From NCBI GenBank assembly GCA_963585895.1, contig OY757904.1, positions 25,215,792 to 25,279,791 on the forward strand: a stretch of 64,000 bases of DNA, given 5' to 3'. Below the pieces are notes generated by a model that was given only the letters and a program-made list of their open reading frames with translations, was not told where the DNA came from and made no database searches. The position numbers and the translations under genes are program-made. The DNA is from Sepioteuthis lessoniana (Eukaryota > Mollusca > Cephalopoda > Myopsida > Loliginidae). This document shows, one piece after another, positions 10,330 through 20,959 of this stretch. Every line of letters starts with the position of its first letter. The first letter of the stretch is position 1.

Positions 10330-10712
10330 AATTTCCAAATTTAGGCATCAGAACAAATTCCTAGTAAGTAGGATGAAAACAAACAATACCCGAAAAAGAA
10401 AACGAAAAATGAGAAAAATACTAAAACTTAGCAAGAGAACAGAACGACTGTGAGACATGAGTGTGATCGTGATAGTGGTTGTAATTAGTACGCAGTGATC
10501 GGTCCCAAAAGACTTGGAAAGGGCACATAAAAAGTTAAAAATCGGAGGATGAATTAAGACTATCGAGACCATAATTGTGAGAATATTGAAAAGAGACCAG
10601 GAATCTTAGAAGACTTTCTTCCCCTAAGAATCAGTTAAAGGCCCTTTGGCGAACGCTGGTGTAAAAAAAAAAATGGAAATATTCATAATAAAAATAACAA
10701 TAATAATAATCA
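10330..10712 (+). pseudogene. R4/Dong-like LINE 3' end with (AATAAT)n tail
   Basis: Plus-strand C-terminal remnant: the segments around 'gtgatagtggttgtaatt', 'ccaaaagacttggaaa' and a 'LEDFLPLRIS'-like stretch correspond to the VVGALG...LEK...RILRKVL end of the family. The 3' terminus 'gcgaacgctggtgtaaa' precedes an A run and an AATAAT tail at 10682-10712. Another LINE begins immediately after the tail. Confidence 0.7.
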
Positions 10713-11404
10713 AGACTAAAACAGTCAAGGTAAAACGGGAAAAAATTAACAAATTATAAAACACATCTCCCCCCAAAAAATCACGGAATTAAACGAACTA
10801 GTCTATGCAGAAGTGCAAGTCATCTGGTAAAGAATCGGTGAATCCCTTCAAAACATGAACAGAAACTGAAACCCTTCATGAGAAATTCGACTGGAAACAC
10901 AGATTATCTAAGATAAAAAGCAATAATGATCAAATAGAGGAAGAATGCTGAAATACTGTAGGACGAAAAGAGAAAATAATACAATTAAAACAACTCGAGA
11001 AAATAAACCAGAAGATAAAAAGACAGAATAAAACAATACAGACAAAATAGGACATTCCAAAAGAAAGAAAAAAATTCTGCTAGCATAGGCACCAACACAC
11101 TACCAACTGGATGACAAGAAAAAACAATTTTGGTGCGAAATATAAGAACTAAGAGAACATAACAGAAAAGCCAAATGGATTAGCAACATAGGAAAAGAGT
11201 TATAAGGACTCGAAGAAACACCAAAGCCAAAGATATACCTCGAAACACTCTGAGCTACACTTAAAAAGATAACACAGTGTAAAATGCAGGCCCATGGTGA
11301 CATTCATGAATACTACTGGTTAAAAGAAATCACTTCCATTCATGACAGACTGGCTATCGAAATGAATAGAGGCCTAAAAGAAACAGACATACCCAACTGG
11401 ATGA
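10713..11404 (+). pseudogene. R4/Dong-like LINE reverse transcriptase, 5' part, interrupted by SINE
   Basis: This is the first half of a decayed LINE coding region on the plus strand, ending with FHDRLAIEMNRGLKETDIPNWM. The same passage occurs at 50140-50205 (IHGRLALEMNRCLQVPDWM). The coding sequence resumes beyond the SINE with DWMTK. Frames shift repeatedly, so no protein is made. Confidence 0.78.
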
Positions 11405-11649
11405 GGGCTGTATTCGTGGTGTAATGGTTAAAGCGATGGACTGCGGAATCGTAGTACGCGATTTCGTACTCCAATCGCACTATTACATTCACTTTCGGGC
11501 AACTACCCTGGGGAAAGGTATGAACCCCCTTATCCTCCAAGCTATGGGTTAAATAGTACCACTATTGTTCTTCTAGGAGAATGTCTTTCGCATTAAATAA
11601 TCTACAGAGGTTGGTATGCCCTTAAACAAAGAAACGAAACCAAACCGAT
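11405..11649 (+). mobile_element. tRNA-derived SINE, family A, inserted in a LINE
   Basis: The A box TGGTTAAAGCG at 11425-11435 matches TRGYNNARNNG exactly. The B-box region 'atttcgtactcc' is mutated. The body contains 'cattcactttcgggc', 'ggtatgaacccccttatc' and 'tatgggttaaatagtacc'; the tail has 'attaaataatctacagaggt' and ends in 'aaacaaagaaacgaaacc'. A short direct repeat TGGATGA flanks it (11398-11404 and 11650-11656), interpreted as a target-site duplication. It interrupts the LINE reading frame, so it is younger than the LINE. Confidence 0.88.
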
Positions 11650-12210
11650 TGGATGACAAAAGAAAAGACAACAATTCAAAACAGAACATCCTAAAAAACT
11701 ACTGACCCATAATGAGCCAACCGATGATGTAGAAAATACAAAAGGTACAAATTAGGGAAGAATTTTACGATTCGCTAATAAGCCACAGAGAAAAAGAAGG
11801 ATGCCACAAGTTGACCAAAAGTAAAGTGGAGCTACTCCACATTGATTAATATATCCCAAAAGAGAGCAAGATGAAACGAAAAAAATTAGCTATGGCGTGG
11901 ATTACCAAAACAAAAAAAATTCATAGAGTCTCTCAAATCTACATAGACATTCTTAAAATGTACAAGATATCAGACGAAGTCATGAATTTTATCGAAAATA
12001 CCATACAAAACTGGAGATTTGAACTGAGAGCTAGATGAATAAGTTTAACTGAGGGGAAAATCCTGGAGAGGCCTTCCAAGGAGATGCATTATCACCATAA
12101 CTACTCGTAATAGCGATGATGCCACACAATCACATACGTAGGGAATGCACTAATACACTAAAGAAGCCACAAGCTTCATTAATCGCGAGGTTAAAAAATC
12201 AAAAATTAAA
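11650..12210 (+). pseudogene. R4/Dong-like LINE reverse transcriptase, continuation after SINE
   Basis: Coding remnant resuming with a DWMTKEKTT-like segment, then a passage like 'MAWI...', then NFIENTIQNWRFELRA and an LERPSKEMHYH remnant corresponding to FQGDALS at 50660-50690. The catalytic YxDD box is not preserved in a readable frame. It is truncated near 12210. Confidence 0.75.
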
Positions 12211-12548
12211 ATATTCTATTGCTCTCGATAATTATTCTATTTCCGTTGACGGTGCCTTTTTTTTGTTTTTTTAAAATTCATTCGATTTCATTAGCATCGC
12301 AGTTTAATGCAAGTATAAGTTTACGCAATTTTTGTAATGTAAAAGAAATTAAAAACTTAAAAAAAAAAAAGTACTTGCATACAACCGCCGATGATGGCTT
12401 GTGAAGAGTCTGAAAGCGATCGGAACTATTTCCGTAAATTCATCTACTAAACACTTCTCAGGAAACATGAAAGGATCCTTATACACTTATATAAACAACC
12501 TGTGTCTTTATTATTTGATAAAAGATGGTTAAATGAAGGACTAATGCG
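12211..12548. other. Unassigned AT-rich sequence
   Basis: No gene or recognised repeat seen. Confidence 0.6.
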
Positions 12549-12551
12549 CGT

Positions 12552-12636
<85 letters not shown>

Positions 12637-12660
12637 AATATATATATGTGCGTGTGTTTG
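12549..12660. repeat. (CA)n-(TA)n microsatellite
   Basis: About 65 bp of pure CA pass into TA with a small GTGTG end. Frames on both strands reflect only the repeat. Confidence 0.96.
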
Positions 12661-13285
12661 TGTGACAAATACACTTGGCTTTCCAGTAAATAAAAAACAT
12701 AAGTTAATTTTATATGTATATGAAAATTGTATTTAGGAAGATGTAATTGAAATATAAAAAAAATAACAAGCTCTTTCTTCATAATGAAGAAATAGTCTAA
12801 CGAGTCTTGATGTAATTCAAAGTAAAGGCAAACTCCAAAACAATATAGATTTCTAGCGAAACATGATTGCTTTCCGAATCTAATTTGCTACATCACCGAC
12901 TATTTGGCTGAACAAATAGGTTCTACCATTCCTAACCTCTAACGTTCCACATCAATTTACAACCATGGAGGCTGCAATCATCTTTGTAATATTCTAGTTG
13001 TCGCTCGATTTCAACTCCTAGCCCAATCTTTCCCTTGAATAGCCTATCATTTTTTTGAGAACTTTCGTATTCTTTATTCTCTTCTTTTGGCTAATGCACG
13101 TGCTTATTCTTTGAGTTTGCCTTTTTCTTTCAAGAATCGAGTACATATGTTACTGCAATAATTGTTTTATTCACTGTCGAGAGAATCTCAGTTTATTTAA
13201 AACACAACCCTGGAATACAATAATATTTTGGATCATGAAGCCCAAAAACTGTTGAGAGAATCTCAGATCTATACATATATTTCAT
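12661..13285. other. Unassigned AT-rich sequence
   Basis: No gene seen. The phrase 'gttgagagaatctcag' (or 'gtcgagagaatctcag') occurs twice about 80 bp apart, near 13176 and 13250. Confidence 0.55.
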
Positions 13286-14105
13286 TAATTCTTTTTCCCT
13301 TCATACCCTTTTTTTCTGTTAATTTCTTCATTTTCTAATTTATTCAATCTGTCGTTCTTCGATGATTTTTACGACTCTTTCTCTTATTCTTTTTTTTTTC
13401 TGTTTTTTTTATTTATACATACTTTCATTCAACAATTATAAATTTGTGTCTTTCTTTTTTCTTTTCTTTTCATTTATTGATTAGGTTTTTATTCCTTCTG
13501 TTGTTTATTCAAGTTTTCTTCTCACGTTTTCAATATTTGTATCTAGTCTTATCCTCCCACTTTCCTTTCTTTTTGAATCATTTTCTTTTTGAAAATTATT
13601 ACTGACTCTTTTCTTTTGGCTGGGGATTTTTTTTATCACTGCTCTCTAATTTATATCTATATACTTCTTTTATTTCCTATTATATCTATTCTTTATGGTT
13701 ATTTCTATCTTATTTTCTTCCACAAACGCTTCTTATTAAAGCATTTCTTTTTAAAATTTCTGCTTTCTTTTTTCTCTCTTTTGTCTTCTTCTCAAATTCC
13801 TTGCCCTCATCTTCTTTTCTTTTTATTTTTCTTTCCTTTATTACGTCTTTTTATTTTTCGTACCCGTTTTTTGCTGCCTTAAATTCGTTTGTCTCCGAAT
13901 TCTTTTTTCGTTCAGTATTCTTTTTTTTTTCTTTTCGTACTGTCTTTTCTTTTTATAGTCTTTTTTCAGTAATCTTTCTTTTCCAATTCTTTTTTTCCTT
14001 ACTTTTTGTGGCTTTACGTAAGATCTTGATAATGATATTGCTATTCATTCTTTCTTTCTGACTTCATATTCTCTTATATAATTCATTCTTCTCAGCTTCC
14101 ATTCA
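13286..14105. repeat. Polypyrimidine-rich tract (T/C-rich plus strand)
   Basis: About 800 bp are dominated by T and C with short A/G interruptions, such as repeated 'ttcttttt' and 'tttctttcc'. The open frames inside encode mainly Phe, Leu and Ser, as expected from the composition. I read it as low-complexity DNA, not a gene. Confidence 0.75.
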
Positions 14106-14535
14106 TCATTAATTTTCCTAAAAGTACATTAGATCTGATCTTAACCCTCCCCTTCGCTGTAAAAAAACAATAAAACAAACAAAAAATCATTGTCGGCTTT
14201 TCTTTCATGTAAGTATTTTTTTTTGTTTTAATCTACAATAACATGTTTCACACCATTTCGAGATGTTTGGGTTTTCTTTCATAGCGTTTTTACTTTGCTT
14301 AAATCGTTTGTTTTATTTCTCTTAGTTGGACTTTGTTTTTGTTTCTAAACCGTATGTTTATTTCATCCAGGTATATTCATTAAACTTTTTCCTTTTCATT
14401 CGGGAAGCTGTAACATTTCAATTTCAAAATGACTAAAAATATTTCATCATCTCAATCTTTAAACATATTTACTTCAGCCGAGCAACACAGTTGTTGTTGT
14501 TGTTCTTCTTCTTCCTCTTCTTCTGAGAATTTTTA
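14106..14535. other. AT-rich sequence with (TTG)n-(TTC)n microsatellite
   Basis: A short TTG run followed by TTC repeats lies at 14490-14525. Nothing else is recognised. Confidence 0.6.
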
Positions 14536-14539
14536 CACC

Positions 14540-14775
14540 GACCGGCATAATGGTTAAAATGTTTGCCAATTGCGCGTGGGATATGGGTTCAATGCCAGGT
14601 CGAGTCATAACAAAAACTGAAAAGAATGGTATTTGATACCTCCTAGCTTAAGACTCAGCATATAAGGCAGATATCAAGGGTAAGTGAAGCAAATCCGGAA
14701 AAGCAGTAACAGTTCTGTGTTGTAGCTATTGGAAAGGGAGATTTTGGATCACCCTCGACTACAGTGGGCTAACTT
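14540..14775 (+). mobile_element. tRNA-derived SINE, family C
   Basis: The A box TGGTTAAAATG at 14551-14561 and B box GTTCAATGC at 14587-14595 both match their consensus exactly. The body has 'gtcgagtcataac', 'atggtatttgatacctcc', 'agcatataaggcag' and 'ctgtgttgtagctattgg'. The end has 'tcaccctcgactac'. Diverged relatives lie at 34414, 58545 and 59250. It has no continuous tRNA fold, so it is a SINE, not a tRNA gene. Confidence 0.85.
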
Positions 14776-14989
14776 ATTGGTGACTCAGTCTCTTTTTCAG
14801 ACCTTTGAAAACTCTACCAACATCAACAACTACAATGGTTATCACCATCACCTTCATGTTTTCCATCATTTTCTGCCCTCTAGCAAGATCCAGATATTAG
14901 TCTATATCTTTTCTTTGTATTATTTTTTACTCTGGGGTCGCTAGAGCGACAAAATCCTCTTGTAAAGTTATTTTCTATTTGTTAATTAA

Positions 14990-15286
14990 TTATATTTCTG
15001 AAATTTCAGTCGGGATATTTCATTTTTATCCCTTACCCCCAGAGAATTTTATTGGTCACATTTTTTTGTACACCTTCATATTTGTTCATATACCATTTGT
15101 CCGCATCGTTAAATATTAATCTCTTGCACAATTTTCCGTGATCGCCTTTTCTACCCAGTCATGCTTACTCACGTATTCCTTTTGACCAGTTTGCTACATT
15201 CACTTATGTAATTCTGGTTTAAGCATATACCATTCGTTAGCATTGTCAAATTTTCATGTCTTGCTCAATTTTCCCTCGCAGAACTC
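14990..15286 (-). pseudogene. R4/Dong-like LINE fragments (zinc-knuckle region), possibly two in tandem
   Basis: The minus strand reads YISECSKLVKRN, the cysteine/histidine segment just upstream of the RLE nuclease in this family. A second, shorter similar segment around 15220-15280 repeats 'catataccattcgttag' and 'ttgctcaattttcc'. Both are heavily diverged. Confidence 0.6.
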
Positions 15287-15289
15287 TTT

Positions 15290-15345
<56 letters not shown>

Positions 15346-15346
15346 T
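15287..15346. repeat. (ATC)n microsatellite
   Basis: About 18 copies of the trinucleotide adjoin the LINE fragment. Confidence 0.96.
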
Positions 15347-17040
15347 ATGAGTGCACCCCCATTTCTAACTGGTGGTCTACACTGAAAGTAAAGAGAGAGC
15401 CAGTTTCATCTATACTTTAGCTCTGTACTTATTATGACACATTTTCTACCTGTTTTCAATAATGATGTCATCTGGAAGATTTGGATTTTTCCTTCCGTCT
15501 TCAGATCATCCAATCATGTTCTTGGATCTTTAGGGCAGTTCCAAGTGCTGTCATTTTCGTGTAGCGCAATTTTCTTTTCATATCACTGTAAATTTGATTC
15601 TTTCCAAAAGTGGCGATATTTAAAGCGTTATCTTTATGTTCATTCTCCACGATTATCATCATTCAATTTTTTTTCACTTTCTTACTCTGTTTTATTGTTC
15701 TCTTTTTTGTTAATATTTGCAGTTTCGATAGTTACATGATTGGTCAATAGATCGATTAATTTTGAGAGCACATCAACCCACCTGGGGTTATTTTATGTCA
15801 AGCGGTTTGGGAACCCGTTCATTGAACATATCTTAATTTTTTTGTGCATAATTTTAAGATTATTTAAATAACGTTATTGTATTATCTTGAATATTCGAAA
15901 TTCAGAAATGATAGGCGACTCATGTTGTTCAGAAACGAAGTTATTATATTCTGAACCAACATTTCATATCAGTAACCACAAACACAAGGAAGTAGAAAAC
16001 CTTGAAAGGATTTATCAACATATCTCCTTTGCAGCCACCCCACCACATCTTCTCTCCCCCGATTTGTCCAACAATTATCTTTGGGTTTCAAAACTCAAAT
16101 AACTAGATTAAAATCTACATTTTTTAAATATTTTCGTAAATGCATTGCATCATATCATAACCCACCCAAGGCGTCTCCACTTTTCCAAAATGTTCATTTA
16201 CCTCAATCACTTTCTATAACACGTCGAAATTTTAATTATATTTGGGTTTCCGGTGGGAGAATACAATTAAAGTAAAAGACCCCTGAACTGTACACAATCT
16301 CCCCAGACTAAATAATAGATAATTAACATAATTAATCATAAATAAAAGAATCAATATAATTAATTATCACTTTATTTATTTAACATTTGCATATCTATAT
16401 GGTATGACTTTTTCTTATCTAATACAATTACATTTTAAATACATCTATTTGACCCCAAAATAGGATCGTAACAGGTACTAAAACTCCGATTGGGAATATA
16501 CCGATGAACAATGACTATGAGTGGCCCTCTACACTTGCTTATATCAAAAACAAGAGCCTCACTGTGATGCATTTTTGTATCATACATATACACTTTTTTT
16601 AGGAGCGGGTCTTCTTCACTTGTAGCAGACAGTCATCATATTCAATTAACAGCGTGTAGACTATAAGCATTTAGTATCATCAGATCCAATATTCTTTATT
16701 ATTATCAGGTACTAGTTCTAGATCTAAATAGCACAGATTATTTTACATATTATTTATGATTCTAATATATGAGTACTTGATTGATTCAAACTTAATCTCT
16801 ATAATCTATGTTCATGCAAAGGTAAAAGGCAGAATCTCAGAAATGTTAGACTTTTTTAAAGCGCAAGATTGATTAGCTTTATATCAATTTAACATCTTTA
16901 TGCATTCGAGCGGCTGGTTCCTGGCTCTTTGTTTCTTCGTCAGTAGACTGAAAAGTCAATTTGTTAAACTTTTTATATGATGAGGTATTATCTGCCGTTG
17001 ACGTTTTAACCAATGTAATCCAATCGCTGCAATGTCGATG
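15347..17040. other. Unassigned AT-rich sequence
   Basis: About 1.7 kb without a recognised gene or repeat. The longest frame (15434-15739) is rich in Phe and Ser, as expected from T-rich DNA, and shows no domain. Confidence 0.55.
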
Positions 17041-17044
17041 GAAA

Positions 17045-17216
17045 GGTACGCATCCTTTCGTAGTGGCTAAAGTGCTGGACTGTGACACTCTTTGTAAACG
17101 ATTTCGAACGTAAGTCACGCTCTTTCGTTCGGACTAATCCCCTTGAGAAAGGTATGAACCCCCTTAACCTCAGCAAGGGTCTAAATAGTAACACTGCTAT
17201 TCTTCTTGTTAGAATT
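17045..17216 (+). mobile_element. tRNA-derived SINE, family A, 3'-truncated
   Basis: The head 'cgtagtggctaaagtgctgg' and a B-box-like 'gatttcgaacgta' are followed by 'gaaaggtatgaaccccctta' and 'taaatagtaacactgc'. The conserved tail is missing. Confidence 0.78.
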
Positions 17217-17441
17217 TGGGTACCTATTTCCTCCTCCAGTTCTCGAATTATTAATACAAAATATACGTCTTACCAGTAGAAAACTTCAGCACGATAAAAT
17301 TATGAGGATATTTCGCCCGTCCTCTTATATGCTTTTTTACTTCTCTAACTGGACAATCTTCCGCTGCTGCTGATAGTACTGCCTGGCAAGTTTATATATA
17401 AAGTGAACGATTCTTTTAATGTCTTATACCATTCAACAATT

Positions 17442-18062
17442 GAGCACTTCTGGTAGTGTAATGGTTGGCAAGCTTGACTAGCAAACCTGCAAGAGTGAGT
17501 TCACGTCTCATTGGGTGCCCCATTCATTCGGCCTTGTGCCACATCTAAGCAAATGCTTAGTAAATTACTTGGGCACCTTTGGTAGTGTAATGGTTAGCAA
17601 GCTTGACTAGCAAACCTACACGAGTGATTCCGAGTCTTATTAGGTACACCATTCAATCTGCCTTGTGCTTCATCGAAGCAAAGAGCTTCGTAAATTACTA
17701 TACCCTTCAGCAATAGAGCGCTTCGGGTTGTGTAATGGTTGGCAAGCTTGACTAGCAAATCTGCAAGAGTGAATTCGAGTCTCATTGGGTGCTCCATTCA
17801 TTCGGCCGTGTGTCACATCAAAGTAAAGAGCTTCGTAAATTACTATACCTTTCAATAATTGAGCACTTCGGGTTGTGTAATGGTTAGCAAGCTTGACTAG
17901 CAAACCTGCAAGAGTAAGTTTGAGTTTCATTGGGTGCCCCATTCATTCGGCAGTTTGCCACATTTATGCAAAACGCTTTGTATACTACAATACCTCACTC
18001 TTCAACAAAGATGGCTTTGTCATTAAATAATCCACCAATATTGATATATCATCAAACAAAGA
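17442..18062 (+). mobile_element. Tandem tetramer of a tRNA-like SINE head with one SINE tail
   Basis: Four consecutive related units begin at 17442, 17571, 17716 and 17861, with spacings of 129, 145 and 145 bp. Each starts 'gagcacttc(g)gg' or a variant, then has an A box (TAGTGTAATGG, exact in units 1 and 2), the phrase 'caagcttgactagcaaa', a degenerate B box, and 'cattcattcggc' or a variant. Units end near 'taaattacta'. Only the last unit is followed by the SINE tail ('cattaaataatccaccaata', then 'caaacaaagaaacaaa'). The units differ, so the multimer is not recent. A diverged minus-strand monomer occurs at 42485-42572. Confidence 0.88.
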
Positions 18063-19145
18063 AACAAAAGCAAGCGTCAATGGAAGAATTTATAGGTAGC
18101 AGGAGAACTCTTTTGAAAATAATCTTCATTTAATCACATTACATGTAAATATCTTTGGTCAGCGTATGAATTTTTCAGTTGAGCCGCAAATATGGAAGAT
18201 TGTCACATCACATCTATCCATTCCTCGTGTGCCAGACTAAATTAAACTGTGTAAGTCATAAATTTGCGTTTCTCTTTACTGCAATTGAAAACTCTGAATT
18301 ATCTATTAGGGAAACAATTTCATTACTTTGAAAGAGGTTATTCTCTTTACTTGGTTTATCGATATTGCTGAAGCTCAACAGATTTTTTTTTTTTGCATTT
18401 GTGTTTTTGTCTGCAGCGCTGACCAATAATAAAAAAGAGAAAACAAAATGGAACATAACATCGGCAGCAAATAAAATAACCAAAATCCATTTGTTTGCAG
18501 TAAAAGATAGAGATAAAAAAAAAAGAAAAGAAAAACAGAAGTATAATCGCCAGAGGAATTTGGCAATAAGGCTGACATTATCTAATATCCCGCAGCTTCC
18601 AGGAAGAATATTCGATTATGTCCAGTGAAAATAAACTGTCATCATTTTCTCTTGTGCTGTTTACAAATCAGGAGGATTTCAAGATAAAGAAGGCGCAAGT
18701 TTTAAGTCAATTTGGAAAGAACATTTCAGAATAATAGTATTTGGATTATATAACATTTTGCCCTGAAAAGAAAAATAAGGCATTTTAAAAAGAAACTTTC
18801 GGACCTGTTTTTTTTTCTTTCATTAGCATAAAAAATACAACCAAAAAATAACAGCTTCTTATTAATTGATGAAGATCAAGTTAGAAATTCAGGGAGAAAA
18901 TTATTGAACTGTTTGTTTTAATGATCAGCATACAACCTGCAGAATGTAATACAAAAGTCGAATTTTTAAAGCCTGAGAAAATCTCTCTTTAAAACTGGGC
19001 ATCAACTTATACGGCAGGACTAACATAACAACCTCCACCCTTGAATGACCATTCTGAGGGAAAGATTTTGATTTTAACGCTTATGCAGAAGTCGGCTGTA
19101 AGTTTTGTACAATTATTTTAGACTTAAAGAGTGAATGGTATGCCA
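18063..19145. other. Unassigned AT-rich sequence
   Basis: No gene or recognised repeat. Short Lys- or Phe-rich frames reflect A/T runs. Confidence 0.55.
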
Positions 19146-19160
19146 CAATCTATGGTAGTT

Positions 19161-19433
19161 ACTATTTACCAACCCCTCCGCTCGGGCAGGATATGACACA
19201 AGGTCAATTTTTAAGCGGAGTTTAACAGGTTTAAATTCAGAGTTTTCCTTCTCCTAGACTAGTTGCCTCACCAAGGCTGAAGAACCTAGTCCGTCCTACT
19301 ATTTACCCATAGCTGAAGGGAGAATAAGGGGGTTCATACCTTTCCCAAGGCTATTTGCCCGAAAGTGAACGTAATAGCGCGACTGGAGTACGAACTCGCG
19401 TACTACGATTCCGCAGTTCATCGCTTTCCAATA
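19161..19433 (-). mobile_element. tRNA-derived SINE, family A' (long body), slightly 5'-truncated
   Basis: On the minus strand it reads from 'aaagcgatgaactgcgg' through 'gagttcgtactccag', 'gttcactttcgggc', 'ggtatgaacccccttatt', 'ctaggttcttcagcc', 'ctagtctaggagaagg' and 'gaccttgtgtcatatcct' to the 3' end. A perfect 15-bp direct repeat AATCTATGGTAGTTA flanks it (19146-19160 and 19434-19448). This is the cleanest target-site duplication in the window. Confidence 0.92.
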
Positions 19434-19468
19434 AATCTATGGTAGTTAAATCATGCATACAAAAGCAG

Positions 19469-19471
<3 letters not shown>

Positions 19472-19561
<90 letters not shown>

Positions 19562-19569
19562 CGCACGCT

Positions 19570-19632
<63 letters not shown>

Positions 19633-19735
19633 TTCGCACGCTGGTGTGTGTATGTGTGTGTGTGTGTGTATGTGTGTGTTTTTGAGCGCTTGTGTGTGTG
19701 TGTGTGTGTGTGTGTGAGTATATATATATATATAG
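19472..19735. repeat. (TA)n-(TG)n compound microsatellite with 'ttcgcacgctgg' interruptions
   Basis: TG tracts are broken at two places by the same 12-base phrase, followed by a further TG tract, a diverged interruption ('tttgagcgcttg') and TA. The phrase was probably duplicated with the repeat. Long frames across it are not genes. Confidence 0.95.
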
Positions 19736-19739
19736 TGAA

Positions 19740-20470
19740 CTTCTGCTGCTTAACCTTAAACAGACATATAGTTGCGTTAGTGTCAACGGAAACTTAAATA
19801 AAAAATAGTTCATGTCGTTTAAACAAGATTGTGCTGTACCTTCATAAAATGCTGTGCTGCTAAAATTTGTAGTCCAATTATATACATCTTGGTTTCAATA
19901 TCTCGTGTACATAATGTGATGTAAAAATACGTATTGGAAAATCATGGATTGCTAGTCAGAATTTAACGGCCATATGGATATCTTATCACTCTGATGAAAT
20001 AAAATGGAATTTTCTTTCTTGCTGTAGGCATTCAGTATTGTTTTAGGAATGTACCTCTTGGATTCAACCAAATTCTATGAGAAAATTCTAGATGTGAACT
20101 TCGCAAGTATGCTGAGGTATCTTTTGAGGAAATGTTGGAATCAGTCTACGGTAGTGGTTTGAATATTGTCCTGCTCTCTGTCAATCATTATTACGCATCA
20201 CTTCTGGGCGAAATCTTGTGATTTGGTGGCTACTACGTAAAACTATGGGTTGAAAGCAAGAGCAAACTTTTTTTTTGCAATATTTTTCTATGAATTAAAA
20301 TCCTCCGTTTTTTTTGGAATTGATTTATTGGAAAAATGTTTTTTATATTACAAAATAGTGACAACGCAACAGTGCTCCAGGTTTAAACGGAGGTCTGTCA
20401 TGAATATTTTGCTGGGGAAGAAGTGCAGACCATATGAAATTTACTGAATAATATGAGCTGTATACGGGTT
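19740..20470. other. Unassigned AT-rich sequence
   Basis: No gene or repeat recognised. Confidence 0.55.
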
Positions 20471-20480
20471 TGGGTTTGGG

Positions 20481-20560
20481 TTCTGTTTTAATGGCATATC
20501 AACCTTTGTAGATATGCCATTAAAACAGAATTAAATAATCAACCTTTGTAGATTATTTAA
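20481..20560. repeat. Twin perfect inverted repeats with identical 10-nt loops
   Basis: Arms 20481-20500 and 20511-20530 are perfect 20-bp complements. Arms 20531-20540 and 20551-20560 are perfect 10-bp complements. Both loops read AACCTTTGTA. The ordinary SINE tail contains this loop sequence once. Confidence 0.95.
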
Positions 20561-20750
20561 TGCCAAAGTCATTCTACCAGAACAGTAGTGATACTATTTA
20601 ACCCATGGCTAGAAGGTTAAGGGGGTTCATACCTTTTCCAAGGGTATTTGTCCGAAAGTGAACGTAATAGCACGACTAGAGTTCGAACTCGCTTCCTACG
20701 ATTCCGTAATCCATCACTTTTAACCGCTACACCACGAAGACACTCCCTCT
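20481..20750 (-). mobile_element. tRNA-derived SINE, family A, with a rearranged tail
   Basis: On the minus strand the head 'gtggtgtagcggttaaaagt' is followed by a B-box-like 'gagttcgaactct', 'gttcactttcggac', 'ggtatgaacccccttaac' and 'catgggttaaatagta'. The tail 'ggcattaaataatc' then runs into two back-to-back perfect hairpins (20481-20530 and 20531-20560), where an ordinary copy has a simple tail. Confidence 0.87.
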
Positions 20751-20959
20751 ACATACGGAGAAGAATGTTTATTTCAAAACTTTTTGCAAACGGGATAAGC
20801 AAGCTGCACTGACTCTGTAGTGAAGAAAAAGTTCAGAGTGCAGCTGTCAGTATAGAAGGTTTATTTCGGTTTGATTTTGTAGCATATCATACTTTAGTTT
20901 ATTTAATGACAAATACTTTTCCACTGTTATATTGAATGTATGATTTGTAAACACATTTC

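Noticed and set aside
13589..14061. Two overlapping Phe/Leu-rich open frames resembling membrane proteins
   Set aside because: Composition follows the T/C-rich tract; there is no Kozak context, domain or codon pattern.
17442..18062. CRISPR-like regular spacing of the four units
   Set aside because: Units are long diverged tRNA-like heads with a SINE tail in a eukaryotic setting, not short identical repeats with unique spacers.
19355..19813. Open frames of 110-124 codons over microsatellites (also at 36.4-36.8, 54.1-54.5 and 59.7-60.1 kb)
   Set aside because: They encode only CVCV, THTH or IYIY repeats from dinucleotide runs.
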